Source: Chrysaora quinquecirrha
Lineage: Eukaryota > Cnidaria > Scyphozoa > Semaeostomeae > Pelagiidae
Length of the DNA: 64,000 nt
Reading direction: 5' to 3'
Assembly (NCBI GenBank): GCA_014526335.1
Contig: JACTAT010000016.1
Span: forward strand, 4,921,478 to 4,985,477
The notes under the pieces are model-generated. The model ran no database searches. It worked only from the letters and a program-made list of their open reading frames with translations, and was not told the origin of the DNA. Below, piece after piece: positions 23,257 to 32,765 of the stretch (the stretch's first letter is position 1; every line of letters begins with the position of its first letter). Position numbers and translations under genes: made by a program.

Positions 23257-24219
23257 CGGAATGAAATGGAAGTTGTTATCCAAATGTGCTTGTTATCCAA
23301 ACTTACTTGTGTTTTACAACTACTATACTAACAGCTATTATGTAGTTATGAATTTGTGATCTGAGGCGAAAACCTTCATCTACTGTTCATTTTATAACGT
23401 TGGTAACATTTATTTGACTAATAAAAAGCTGAATTTGTTCAAGAATTTGTTATGAATTCCGTTAATTAAGTGAATTGATTGACGTTAAACAAACTAAACT
23501 TGATTTTTTCCTGACTGCAACTTGATTGGTAGTGATTCCTGACCTTTGTCGCTTCTGTTTTGCCCACAGATTGTACTTCCTTACTTTTGAAAGTCTCCTA
23601 AACTTTCGTTTCCTTGTTGTTTTGCAGAGAAAAGGAAAGATTAATTGAAAAGTTGACGTCATTTTTAATCCGAATGTGAATATCCCAAAAAGTAACTTGC
23701 TGCCATAGAACTGAGAATTGGCTTCTTATTGGTTGTGAAGGTATGTCTTTTGATTGTTTTTATCAATGTTTTGCTTGCTCTTTTAACAATTATTTTCTTA
23801 TCGAATGACAGTTAATCCTGGCTTCAATGTAGTTGTTGAGGTTCGTCGACGCTCTTTCACAGTTTTTGAAGAAATTGAAATACTGTCAGTGACTTTATGG
23901 AAACATCGGAAAAATTTACAGCGGCTTCAACAGACCGTCAAAGTCTCTGTCGTTAAAATTGGTGGGTAATTTCTTTCCAGGGCATGTGGGGAAATATTGG
24001 CCATTTCGAAATTCAATCTTTTGATGATAATCATGAAGAAATTATTTTGAATTCTTGTTTGTTTCATAATCGGAAACGTGAGATAGGCTTTGAAAAAGAC
24101 GATCGAGCTGGATAAATAATTTTGTATTGTAAACAAGATTTTCAATGCGCATTGATCACTCAAATGTTGCAGTTTTAGTTTCTTGTGACGTCGAGCTAAT
24201 CCCTTTGATCTCATGCTTA
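23257..24219. other. No gene seen
   Basis: AT-rich spacer. The minus-strand ORF 23927-24214 (95 codons) has no recognisable domain and abuts a PLE remnant. Confidence 0.45.
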
Positions 24220-24560
24220 GCAGGGCAAAATTAGAACGAGGATTGTTTTCAAATAATTGGCAGGACTAGATCCTTGTTTCATCTCAGCGTTTTGGAATCG
24301 GTCCACATCAAAACCAAAAGACCGGCTCTGCGTAGACAGAAAGAGTTCGTTTTCTCACTTGGACTCTTCAATTAATTTTCATTGTTCTTCCCGCCAAAAG
24401 CTGATTGGTGCTTACACTAAAACACAATGCCAATTCAGCTTTTCTTTCTGGTTGGTGCATTTCGAGCCAAATCTTGGTATAAATTCTGCTTTAGTCTTTG
24501 GTCTGTTTCTGACGTTCATACTCTGAGGAGTGTCAGAGGAAAAAAGCTTTTAAGTATGCC
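24220..24560 (+). mobile_element. Penelope-like element family A, 3' end remnant
   Basis: Bases 24,224-24,390, read across small frameshifts, give the C-terminal end of a PLE GIY-YIG endonuclease domain (motif ALRRQKEFVF). They are followed by a CCAAT- and TATA-bearing untranslated module with 'gctgattggtg', 'ggttggtgcatttcgagcc' and 'ttcatactctgaggagt'. The same module recurs at 39,300-39,560 (plus), 41,690-41,880 (minus) and in the duplicate copy. It is a decayed family member. Confidence 0.7.
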
Positions 24561-25499
24561 CAAAAATGTTTCCGTTGTTTATTGCAATTTTGAAATAGAA
24601 ATAGCTTCCGCTAGGTGCCCGCAGCTATCAGTAGCAAAGGATCCTCTCAATTTTTTAGGCTTGCTAAATCAAGTTACAATTCAAAACTTGTAATACTACT
24701 GGTATCCAAGATTTAAAATACCACAAGCGAAAGCCAACGAAACACAGTACACAGCGGCGGATCTAGCCCAAAATCTGACAGGGGCAAAACTTAGACCTAA
24801 ATTTTTCTTTCGGACCACGCCCTTCTGTATCGTCTACGTTGTCTAGGCACCAGCTAATTCTATTAGCGTTTTTTATGTAATAAAACATCAGTTTTATTCC
24901 AGCTTCATGTCTGAATCTGTACTTTGATTTATTGCCAGGAAGGTCACGTGTATTGAAGCGTTGTTAGTCAAGAAAACAGGTTTCAGATCAATCTTCGAGT
25001 GAGAAAGAGTGTGGTCTGGTTTGACCCAATAGCACAAAAAATTTATACATGTCAATGAGGATCTGGTTCTTGTCAAAGTACACAGGTGTCTGATCCTTTG
25101 TAACATCTAACCCTAATCGTCACTTCATCTTCACTTAACGATCAACATTCTTTGGCAGTAAATATACACTGCACTTAGAGCTATCTGTTACTGACTGCGC
25201 ACAGTACCCTTTCATTTGTAAAATATTATCAGGACGACTATAGCTTTTATTTATAAAATCAAAAGAGCCAATCCAAACCGAATTTATAAAAGAACTAAAT
25301 CATGGTGGAGACCGGTGGAGACCCCCAAAAATTTGAGATATCCCACTTTCAAGAAAAATCTTTGAATACCTATTTCAATACCTATTTCAGTTACATTGAA
25401 TCATACAATAGGCCCATAATATTCTATTTAACTGTACTTCCATTGGTTTGGATTCTCATTTAAACCAAAATGTTTATGCTGAAATTAATGTCGTCCCTA
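24561..25499. other. No gene seen
   Basis: AT-rich; the only ORF (70 codons, minus, 24894-25106) has no recognisable motif. Confidence 0.5.
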
Positions 25500-25502
25500 C
25501 CC

Positions 25503-25610
25503 ATTGAACTATAAATAAAAAGACTGGAACGACAACTCTATTGTTCTGATGTCTGTAGAATGCGTAACCAATTTTGCGCGCCTGAGCGAGGAATGTCTGC
25601 ACGTATGGAT
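25503..25610 (+). promoter_or_regulatory. Decayed inverted copy of TATA promoter plus first exon
   Basis: The word 'cattgaactataaataaaa' and following bases match, in inverted orientation, the sequence upstream of the minus-strand exon at 26231-26413. The match continues into the coding start, where the ATG has been lost ('gcgtaaccaattttgcg' against 'gcgtaaccaaaaatggcg') and the reading frame is broken. TATAAATAAA is a good TATA box. Confidence 0.6.
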
Positions 25611-25710
25611 TTTCAGAAGAACAAGGGCTCAGTACGTAAAATATGCATTCACATATTGCTCGATTTTGTGCACGAAAATTGGTTTAACCTAGTGGTTTTT
25701 GGGTGCAAAA

Positions 25711-25932
25711 ATGAAAGAAATAGCTACTACAACTGAACCTGGAGTTATAATTTCAAAATTCGTTTTTGAAACGAAGAACGGCTTTGTTGAAGTTGCTGTA
25801 AACAAAGCTAAGGCCACCCGATCATTGATTTCAAAAAGTTGCAGAGTTAGAAGAACTTATCATATTTTAAAAAGGTTAAAAGTTTCATGGAAAAAAAGAA
25901 ATAAAGACATTATGAAAGAACACCTGGACCGA
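25711..25932 (+). CDS. Candidate first coding exon, unidentified
   Basis: ATG at 25711 (MKEIATTTEPG) opens 74 codons that end exactly at a perfect donor, CGA|GTAAGT, at 25933. The peptide is Lys/Arg-rich (KVSWKKRNKDIMKEH). It lies about 200 bases downstream of the plus-strand TATA copy. I found no matching acceptor exon nearby, and I do not recognise the protein. Confidence 0.35.
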
Positions 25933-26230
25933 GTAAGTTAAGAATAAACTGCTGTATATGAAATATGAGAGCAGGCTTCGTTCAGGTTGGTTCAGGTGAC
26001 GATAAAATCCAAGATTTCAATATCAATACGTTATAAATATAGATATTTAGCATCATAACTATGTAAAGCTGTTTCCTAAAATGAATTATTCGTATTTTTT
26101 AGTGGTTTTCATCTCAGATCTAGTAGCTGGACTTGATATTTTGAAGGCGGCCTACCGAAAAGTTGTTACGTGCAACGTCATTTGGGTCCATAAATCAGAT
26201 CAGAATCAATATAAGCTAGTTTCAACGGTC

Positions 26231-26413
26231 TTAAATTACTCTTAAATCTGCGCTTTTGACACCTGAAAGTAATTTTTCTTGATTTATCTCGAATTCATCG
26301 TCATATTTGGCTTCAAACCAGTCTTGCACGGCATTTTTTCTCATTTTTCCATACTGAACCTTATGTTCGCGCATCTCGCGCATACGTGCAAGCTCTCGCT
26401 CCACGTCCGCCAT
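26231..26413 (-). CDS. Candidate first exon on minus strand, unidentified coiled-coil-like
   Basis: ATG at 26413 follows a good TATA box (revcomp of 26,458-26,467) by about 50 bases. The product starts MADVERELARMREMREHK and is rich in Arg, Glu and Met with a heptad feel, then acidic (KYDDEFEINQEK). It may splice at CAG|GTGTCA near 26,257 or stop after 60 codons. The promoter and start are duplicated in inverted form at 25,503-25,610. Function unknown. Confidence 0.45.
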   Translation of the reverse strand: MADVERELARMREMREHKVQYGKMRKNAVQDWFEAKYDDEFEINQEKLLSGVKSADLRVI

Positions 26414-26480
26414 TTTTGGTTACGCTTTTTGCACAATAAGGTTATCGTTCCAGTCTTTTTATTTATAGTTCAATGTCCCC
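26414..26480 (-). promoter_or_regulatory. Core promoter with TATAAATAAA
   Basis: Read on the minus strand: 'cattgaactataaataaaa', then 'gactggaacg', then 'gcgtaacc' just before the ATG at 26413. TATA-to-ATG spacing leaves a short 5' UTR. The inverted partner lies at 25,503. Confidence 0.5.
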
Positions 26481-27400
26481 ACCTTGCTGGTATTCTTCCT
26501 CCGCTCCTGTCTTTTTCACTGTTAGGAAACTGAAGCTCAGAAAATACACAAGAATTTATTCTACTTTTTTCTCCCTTTCCAATCCCATTCGTTTTCAGTG
26601 TTGATATTTTAACGTCTAATTCCCGACGGAACACACTTTTCATCTCTTCGAGTTTCTCTCCTTTCTCATTTTGAAGAGTCTTGCTTTCAATGTTGCTTTA
26701 GCAATAATTTCACATTAACCATTACGACTATAACCAGAAGACACCCAAAACATATCACAAAGTTGAATTAAAGACAACGAACAACCGAGTGGCTGTTCTT
26801 GTTTCTTTGAAAGATACGCCCTGTATGAAAAACACTCGTCATGGAAAACCTCCTGGTTAGCTACAAGTCCATCCTCAATTTGCACTGTGAAAGCAACTAA
26901 AATCCCCCCGAATCATCGGTTCACTTTAATGTTTTAGTATTTTTGAAATTCACGGGTGCGCCCGCCAGATTTTTGCACCCGTGGATCAGCACAATGATTG
27001 GCTAATTCACTTCCTGTAAGAGGTAATGGTCCTCATGCATAAAATTAGTTTATACATAGAAGATTATTAATAAATAGTTAAGTTATAATTGAAATGAATG
27101 AATCCTAGTTTGAAATCAAATCACTATGTATTAGAAATTATAAAATAGTCGTGGGTTCATCTTTTCTGTTTTTCTTTCTTTTTAATCTAATTATTGTAAT
27201 TTTATTTAGTTCTTCTGTAGTTCTCATTCATACCGTTGTAAACGGTAGCATTGAAAATATGACGATGCAACCACGTCTGACGCAACTGTCTTTCAATTAT
27301 GTAACATGGTTCTTTATAATACGTGTTTTTAGTATTGTCTGGCAAGACCTTTCATGTTAACATTATCACTTTCTATTTGTCTTTCTTTTTATTTTTACAG
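26481..27400. other. No coding feature seen; presumed upstream region of the four-TM gene
   Basis: AT-rich. A TATA-like 'attataaaatag' lies at about 27,137. Bases 27,387-27,400 form a strong pyrimidine tract and acceptor (TTTTTATTTTTACAG) joining the untranslated leader of the gene at 27,431, so an untranslated 5' exon should exist upstream. I cannot place it. Confidence 0.5.
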
Positions 27401-27430
27401 ATCTTTAGTCCAACTTGGTAAGCAGAAAAG

Positions 27431-28142
27431 ATGATCGACTGTTCAGGATTCAAAGACTTCTTCGTGGATTTAATAAAACAAACGCAAACAACTTGGGGAA
27501 TATGGCAAGCAAAAATATTTCTTAGTATTGCCCTCTGCATTTTTGGAGGCTCATTGGGTGTTAAGTACAGCAATCGATACACATTCACATGTAATGTATC
27601 AGATACCCGTCAACGATGTTTAGATCTTTACAGTTCAAAGGAGGACATGTTGAACTCAAATTTGGCCATGCACTTTGGATATTTATTTGCCCCATTGTTG
27701 TGCTGGTTAATTGGAGCAGTTTTTATCAACATAGTAAAGAAAAAAATAATGGATAACAATGGAATTCATTCGTGTCACATTACATCTGTTTATCTCGTAC
27801 AGTTGATCTTAAGATGCTTAGTGTTCGTTGGGGAAGCAGCCTACTTCTTTGTACATTATAAAGTCCTTGTTGTGAAACCAAATTTTCTGTGCAAACTGAA
27901 AGACAATGCATCTTTTGGTAACTCATCGACATCCAGCAATATTCACTGCAGTGACAATGTGTCAGAAGTGAAAACAATTCTGAATTCCTTCTATTTGTCT
28001 TTCACAATTGCATTTTTCCTTTTCGGAGTTATTGAAATGATTGTGTTGCGAAGATTTTTTTGTTGTGGAAGTGTTCATTGCCAAATGGAGAGAGGAGATT
28101 GCTCTTGCAGTGACTTCATGAAAAAATTGGATACTGTTGATG
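27431..28142 (+). CDS. Four-transmembrane, large-pore-channel-like protein, first coding exon
   Basis: ATG 30 bases after an acceptor (27,400) opens 237 codons ending at a GTAAGA donor in phase 1. Hydrophobic spans lie at residues ~26-46, 83-103, 119-142 and 185-207. Loop 1 has FTCN (Cys54) and Cys63; loop 2 has Cys154 and Cys173. Sequons NVS (55), NAS (159) and NSS (164) fall in these loops, which supports an extracellular position and cytoplasmic termini. Two cysteines per loop in a four-TM frame is the layout of gap-junction-type and related large-pore channels. Local resemblances (WQAKIFLS, FTCN, EAAYFF, a VKT-x-L near TM4) recall connexins, but the similarity is weak; CALHM, innexin-like or an unrelated four-TM family remain possible. 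The tail after TM4 is Cys-rich (FCCGSVHC). The ORF reads on past the donor to a stop at 28,217. Confidence 0.7.
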
Positions 28143-28347
28143 GTAAGACTATAATTTATTTTTCTAAATTAATTTGCTATAATCATCTAGAAAGTGCCTT
28201 GTATCAATCTTTGCAGTAATTGATTGCCATTGGTGCCGCAGTAAACGCCGCCTCTTCTGAAATTAATGTATTTATGTTAAAAAAGGGCAGAAAATCATAA
28301 AAATAATATCCCACAACTAATTTTAAGGTGCAGTGATGACCACTTTT

Positions 28348-28767
28348 TATGTTCGAAGAATTGGAACTTATTGGTGTGGGGTGGCGTGTCACTAACTAAC
28401 TAACTAACTGACTCACTAACTAACTAACCAACGCTTCAACAATGGAAAACGTGTAACAATACTAAGCATCTCAAGAATGCTCTTAGAGCCATTGTCTCGT
28501 CTATTCATGCGCAATTAGGGGTTGGTTTTTCACAATGGCGGCCTGCAAACGGCTTTGTTAATCTTACGCCATGTGACAATTGTTCTACTGACTGATAATA
28601 GCTCACCTGCATGACTCGTAGTTGTTTACTTTATAAACGATGGCAAATTGCCACATTGGTTTAGTTAATGACATTTCAAATATTCTCATCATCGATCATA
28701 GAGTCTTGGCAAGAGCTGCAATTTCAAAACAGTTTTCAAAGCAAATCGTCATCATTTTCATCATCAT
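28348..28767. repeat. Dispersed repeat family R, copy B left part (empty MITE site)
   Basis: Matches 2875-2924 joined to 3827-4164. Where copy A carries the 902-bp MITE, this copy reads straight through 'cactaactaacta', so it shows the pre-insertion state with a longer CTAA array. Its right satellite half may be the block at 33,331-34,590. Confidence 0.8.
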
Positions 28768-29224
28768 CAACATTCGACAAAAAAAATGACAGTGTAAGCA
28801 TTTTGTAACCATGCTTATGTTTATTAAATCGTGCTAGATGCCACGAATTCTTTTTGTGATGCTTGCCATGACACTGTGTACACGACATATGAACATAAAT
28901 TCCACTGATATAATGCTGGTAGAGATAGAACAATGCATATTTATTTAAAACCATTCGGCCTATTTGTTCCATTTTTCACAAGACGGAATAAAGGAATACC
29001 ACAAGGAACAGGGGAACGCATTATTTGTTCATTTGTTCGTTGAACTTTGGAACTTGTCATCGTTGATAAGTGTTCTCCATTTTGGGAATAAAGGACCATG
29101 GAATTCATATAAGGAACGTTCCCTTATTCTTTTTTATTCCAAAATTCCTAAGTGCCCCTGTTCTTTAGTTCCTATGTTCCAGAATTCCAGGATTAAGTAA
29201 ATGATGTGATAGATGCTTTACCAT
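28768..29224. other. No gene seen
   Basis: AT-rich; ORFs 28736-28972 (minus) and 28964-29200 (plus) have no recognised domain. Lies within the intron if the four-TM gene splices to 30,053. Confidence 0.45.
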
Positions 29225-29281
29225 GACAGCAACAGCTATTGTTACATAACATCCCTTACACCAACAGTATTTTTTTAATTA
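29225..29281. repeat. Direct repeat flanking a PLE insertion (left)
   Basis: 'cagctattgttacat' and following bases recur at 29,994-30,048 just upstream of the candidate exon at 30,053. The two blocks (~55 bases, diverged) flank the PLE insert. Confidence 0.6.
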
Positions 29282-29305
29282 AAAAGATAACAATTTAGAT
29301 AATAG

Positions 29306-29978
29306 GAACATTTGAAGGAAACCGCAGACTTCTAATAAATTTAAGTATGAAAAAACAGACGACAATTGACTTTTCCCTTTGATTTTAATTCCAAGTAGAC
29401 ATAAACGGTTAGTTCGACATAACCAGTTAATTTGACATAAACATGAAAAAATATAAATAAATATCGACTAGTCCATTTTCTAAGAACGTTTCGAACCTAT
29501 CACAGGTCCATCATCAGCTAGTGAAATTAAGAAATTACAATGCGAATTTATACTAATTACAACAATAGATAATGATATGGGAAAAATATACGCGAAATTA
29601 AGAAATAACAAAGTAAAGGAAGAGGAATGATAAAGGACAAAGGTCAATAGAGCCTAATAGAACGAGACAAACAAGAAAAAAGCATGGATATCAAAACAAT
29701 TCTAAAGGGATAGAGGACTGTTGGGAATTAAAGGACGGGCGATCGTGCAGGATGAGAAGACTTCATGGATAAGGAGGTCAAACGAGTTGCCAGCTTTATT
29801 AAGAACAGAGAAATCATCAAGAGACGCAGGATGGCCAGTTTGGTTAATATGGTCAAGAATGGCCGAGGGAGTAACTTTTATAGTTTCTCAACGTTTATTG
29901 ATACTAACCGTTTATGTCTACTTGGAATTAAAATCAAATGGAAAAGTCAATAGTCGTCTGTTTCTTCATACTTAAATG
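29306..29978 (-). mobile_element. Penelope-like element family B fragment with terminal inverted repeats
   Basis: Flanked by a 10-base direct repeat TAGATAATAG (29296-29305 and 29979-29988). The ends carry ~74-bp inverted repeats (29339-29412 and 29904-29977). Minus-strand translation of about 29,700-29,890 gives a PLE GIY-YIG C-terminal segment (DHINQTGHPASLDDF, FDLLIHE). PLEs pair a reverse transcriptase with this nuclease and often carry inverted and hammerhead-bearing termini. The RT is absent here, so it is a truncated insertion. Confidence 0.75.
29488..29517 (-). ncRNA. Hammerhead ribozyme core in PLE family B
   Basis: Read on the minus strand: CTGATGA, then a stem II of six pairs (GGACCT / AGGTTC, one G-U) with a GTGAT loop, then GAAAC. 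These are the invariant catalytic boxes of the hammerhead fold. PLEs are known to carry such ribozymes in their terminal repeats. I did not resolve stems I and III, so activity is uncertain. Confidence 0.6.
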
Positions 29979-30052
29979 TAGATAATAGAGATAACAACAG
30001 CAGCTATTGTTACATCATATCCTTTCAATCATCAGTATTTTAATTATTCTAG

Positions 30053-30166
30053 TCCTTGTTGATGTTGTTGTTGATTTTGCATACATGCGAACATTAATGA
30101 CCTTATATGGCACACTATGGAACATGAACGAGACGAAGGGATATGAAATTCATGAACCATATTTAG
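30053..30166 (+). CDS. Candidate second exon of the four-TM gene (phase 1-1)
   Basis: Acceptor TTAATTATTCTAG at 30,052 and donor GTAAAA at 30,167 bound 114 bases with no stop in the frame set by the phase-1 donor at 28,142. The encoded 38 residues start with a hydrophobic run (LVDVVVDFAYM) and end EIHEPYLG. Phase compatibility on both sides is the main support; a chance open stretch of 114 bases is possible. Confidence 0.45.
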
Positions 30167-30314
30167 GTAAAAACACTTCTTCACAGTTTTTTCAATAGAA
30201 TATTTGCACGAAGCAAGACCTGCACGAATTCACCTTTGACTTCCCACGAGAATTTTTGAGATGTATATATTCTGGCTTGTTGAGTGTATCAATCAGTTGG
30301 GACTTTATGTCCAA

Positions 30315-31990
30315 ATGGAACGGTGGAAGAACTTTCCTGGAACTGCTAGCATACGGAGAAGGCTACATCTGACACCAAACCACGATGGCATATACAAATG
30401 TCCTGTTGCAGAATGCAGACATGAAGGATTTCGCAGTCAAAGGGGATGCAGAAAACACATCACTAATTCGCATACTTGGTACTACTACTTTGACAACTAT
30501 CCTGAAAATATATTGCATGGCAAAGAAAAATCCGTGCAAGAAGACCCAGAAAAGCCAATGAAAGGTAACGAATTATCTTGTAAGTTATATTTGCAGAGAA
30601 GTTCAAAGAATGGATGTGTAGTGCAACTGGTGGTGGACGCACGATATCACACGCAAATCAGATCTGTTCAAGGGCAATAAAATTCGTATACTTTTAAAGT
30701 GAAGACACATCAGTCGACATATCAACTGATGATCGTGTTGATCACTACCTTGGATCTATCGAACATCTAAGCAACTTCATACAACACTTAGACCAAGAGA
30801 AGTCAATTGGCTATGCTGGTAACGTAAGCTATATCAGTGCAATGATGGAATTAATCGAGTACAGAAAATTCAAAGGCGTGTCTATTGGTGTTTTGAACAA
30901 CTTCAGCGTGGCCGAGATATTTCTGAAAAGAGCGAAGCAATTCATAGCATGTAAAATGCGTGTACAGTGGAGTAAACAATTAGACGTGGACACGTTAGAA
31001 CGTAAAGGACATTGGGCATCTATGCAGGATTGGCAGAAAGTCATACCATTTCACATGGAACGTTACAAGAAGATTCTGGATTTATGCAAGAGTGACAATG
31101 GCTCAACTGTTACAGCAGCAGATTTAACGTTTGCAATACGATTCATTACAACCTTTCTTTTCCTTCGTGTTAAAGGTACACGACCAATGATGTATCAATT
31201 TTTAACAATGGAGATGCTGAAGCACGCTAAAAAGAACGGTGGATTCATAGATCAAAGAAAATTCAAAACTGCAGAAAAGTATGGTTTTGATTCACTTGTT
31301 ATAGACGATGCATGCTTGCAGTTTATTGACTCTTATTCAAAACATGTAAGACAATTACTGAATTCCAATTGTGATTTTCTTTTGGTAAATCGAAACGGTT
31401 CACAATGCACAAGAATTCACAATGCAATGGGCTTGATGGTTTACGAAGCTATTGGCAAGTACATACATCCCACGAGATATAAACAGATAATAGAGACAGA
31501 AAGTGCAGATAAACTGACTACTGAAGAAAGGGACATGATTTCACATGATCAAAAGCATGCGTCTAATGTTGCAAGAATACATTATCAAAAGAAAAGATCA
31601 AGGACAGTGGCTGAGAAAGGAAATGAATGTATTAAAAAGCTCAGAGGAGATGATGGCATACAAATGGACAATACTTTGCACGATTTCTTAGCAAATGCAG
31701 CACCTGAATCATCTGACAATGTTAATTGCAATGAAACAGCAAAGATTCAACCTATATCAGCTTGCAACACAATTGTTAACGACAAGCGTCTCTTGGTATT
31801 CAGTGCTTTAGAAGATGCGCAGTTGGTTGAAGGAATAAAGAAACATGGCTATGGCAAATGGTCGTCAATGTTAAAAGATAAACATCTGAAATTCGCTTCT
31901 GGTAGAACAACAAATGCTTTATTAAGAAGAGCAAGAACAAGCAAGTTCCAGCAACTGTACAGAAGAACGTGTGGGCAGGCATTGTCTTAA
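30315..31990 (+). pseudogene. C2H2 + tyrosine recombinase + Myb/SANT element gene (Crypton-like)
   Basis: N-terminal part (30315-30564) has a C2H2-type finger, CPVAEC ... KHITNSH, followed by WYYYFD. The main ORF 30842-31990 (382 codons) shows tyrosine-recombinase signatures: Arg114 in KGTRPMMY, His209-x-x-Arg212 (HPTR), His239 and Tyr248 nine residues later, matching the R...HxxR...H-Tyr pattern. Residues ~318-368 form a Myb/SANT-like domain (LVEGIKKHGYGKWSSML) resembling telomere-binding Myb repeats. Between the two parts the frame is interrupted by a 32-base GT...AG stretch (30565-30596, either a mini-intron or an indel) and by one in-frame TAA at 30695-30697, with the flanking codons otherwise open. 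The combination fits a YR transposon family or a relative now decayed. It lies in the presumed intron of the four-TM gene. Confidence 0.75.
30842..31990 (+). CDS. Tyrosine recombinase-Myb ORF
   Basis: This is the longest continuous reading frame of the element described at 30315-31990. Its ATG is internal to the inferred protein, because codons upstream to 30698 are open in the same frame. All four visible catalytic residues of the recombinase are in this part, so this segment alone could encode the catalytic and DNA-binding domains. An AT-rich 3' region without a clear polyadenylation signal follows. Confidence 0.8.
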   Translation: MMELIEYRKFKGVSIGVLNNFSVAEIFLKRAKQFIACKMRVQWSKQLDVDTLERKGHWASMQDWQKVIPFHMERYKKILDLCKSDNGSTVTAADLTFAIRFITTFLFLRVKGTRPMMYQFLTMEMLKHAKKNGGFIDQRKFKTAEKYGFDSLVIDDACLQFIDSYSKHVRQLLNSNCDFLLVNRNGSQCTRIHNAMGLMVYEAIGKYIHPTRYKQIIETESADKLTTEERDMISHDQKHASNVARIHYQKKRSRTVAEKGNECIKKLRGDDGIQMDNTLHDFLANAAPESSDNVNCNETAKIQPISACNTIVNDKRLLVFSALEDAQLVEGIKKHGYGKWSSMLKDKHLKFASGRTTNALLRRARTSKFQQLYRRTCGQALS

Positions 31991-32157
31991 TTCAACAATC
32001 TCGTACAATGCGTAAAGAAGTATGTTTGTATTTGTATTATATTTCATTAATTATATCATTTGTATTGTAACACTTGTATTTATATTATCTGAATCATTTA
32101 AATGATCTGAATACTTTTATGTTGTCGATTAAGCTTCATGTGTGGATGCATTGAAAT

Positions 32158-32553
32158 TTGGGCTTATTCTGGGCTTCTGGCCTCATTTTGATACACGTAT
32201 AAATAGTATAGGTGGGCTTATTGCCTCGTTATCATATCATCGATTTTATATAGAAATGTATAGGAATTTTTTGGCTTGGGCTTATTCTGTAGAAAGTTTT
32301 CATGTTTTCCGCAATCATAAGGCCAAATACATATCATTGTCATACGAGACCGAGGCTACAAGCCCAAGCCCATTTGCCAATACTTTGTTAATGGGAAATC
32401 GACAGACATGAAAACTTTCTAGAGAATAAGCCCAAGCCTAAAATTTCCTATACATTTCTATACAAGATCGAAGATATGATAACGAGGCAATAAGCCCACC
32501 TATACTTTTTATACGTTTATCATAATGAGGCCAGAAGCCCAGAATAAGCCCAA
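32158..32553. mobile_element. 396-bp foldback (hairpin) MITE
   Basis: Arms 32158-32304 and 32407-32553 are about 147 bases each, near-perfect complements, with a 102-base loop. The arms repeat the word GGGCTTATTC several times, so the arm itself has internal repetition. The ends read TTGGGCTTATTCTGGG. No clear target-site duplication. The plus ORF 32142-32411 is a read-through of the hairpin. Confidence 0.88.
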
Positions 32554-32765
32554 GTTTGCTTGCACGTATGTTTTGTATACATTTATCAAAACGAGATCAG
32601 AAGCCAAATAAACTATAATATATCATTACAAACATATAATAAATATGCTTTAAAATTATATATCTGATCGATGTAACAACAATAACATATACAACTCAAA
32701 TATACATAGAACAACAACATCAAAAGCAACAACAACATCATAAAACTATTACATAAGATACCTGC

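Noticed and set aside
27151..27360. 69-codon hydrophobic ORF upstream of the four-TM exon
   Set aside because: Lies in the likely leader/intron, low complexity (Phe/Ile/Val), and is not in frame through the acceptor at 27,400.
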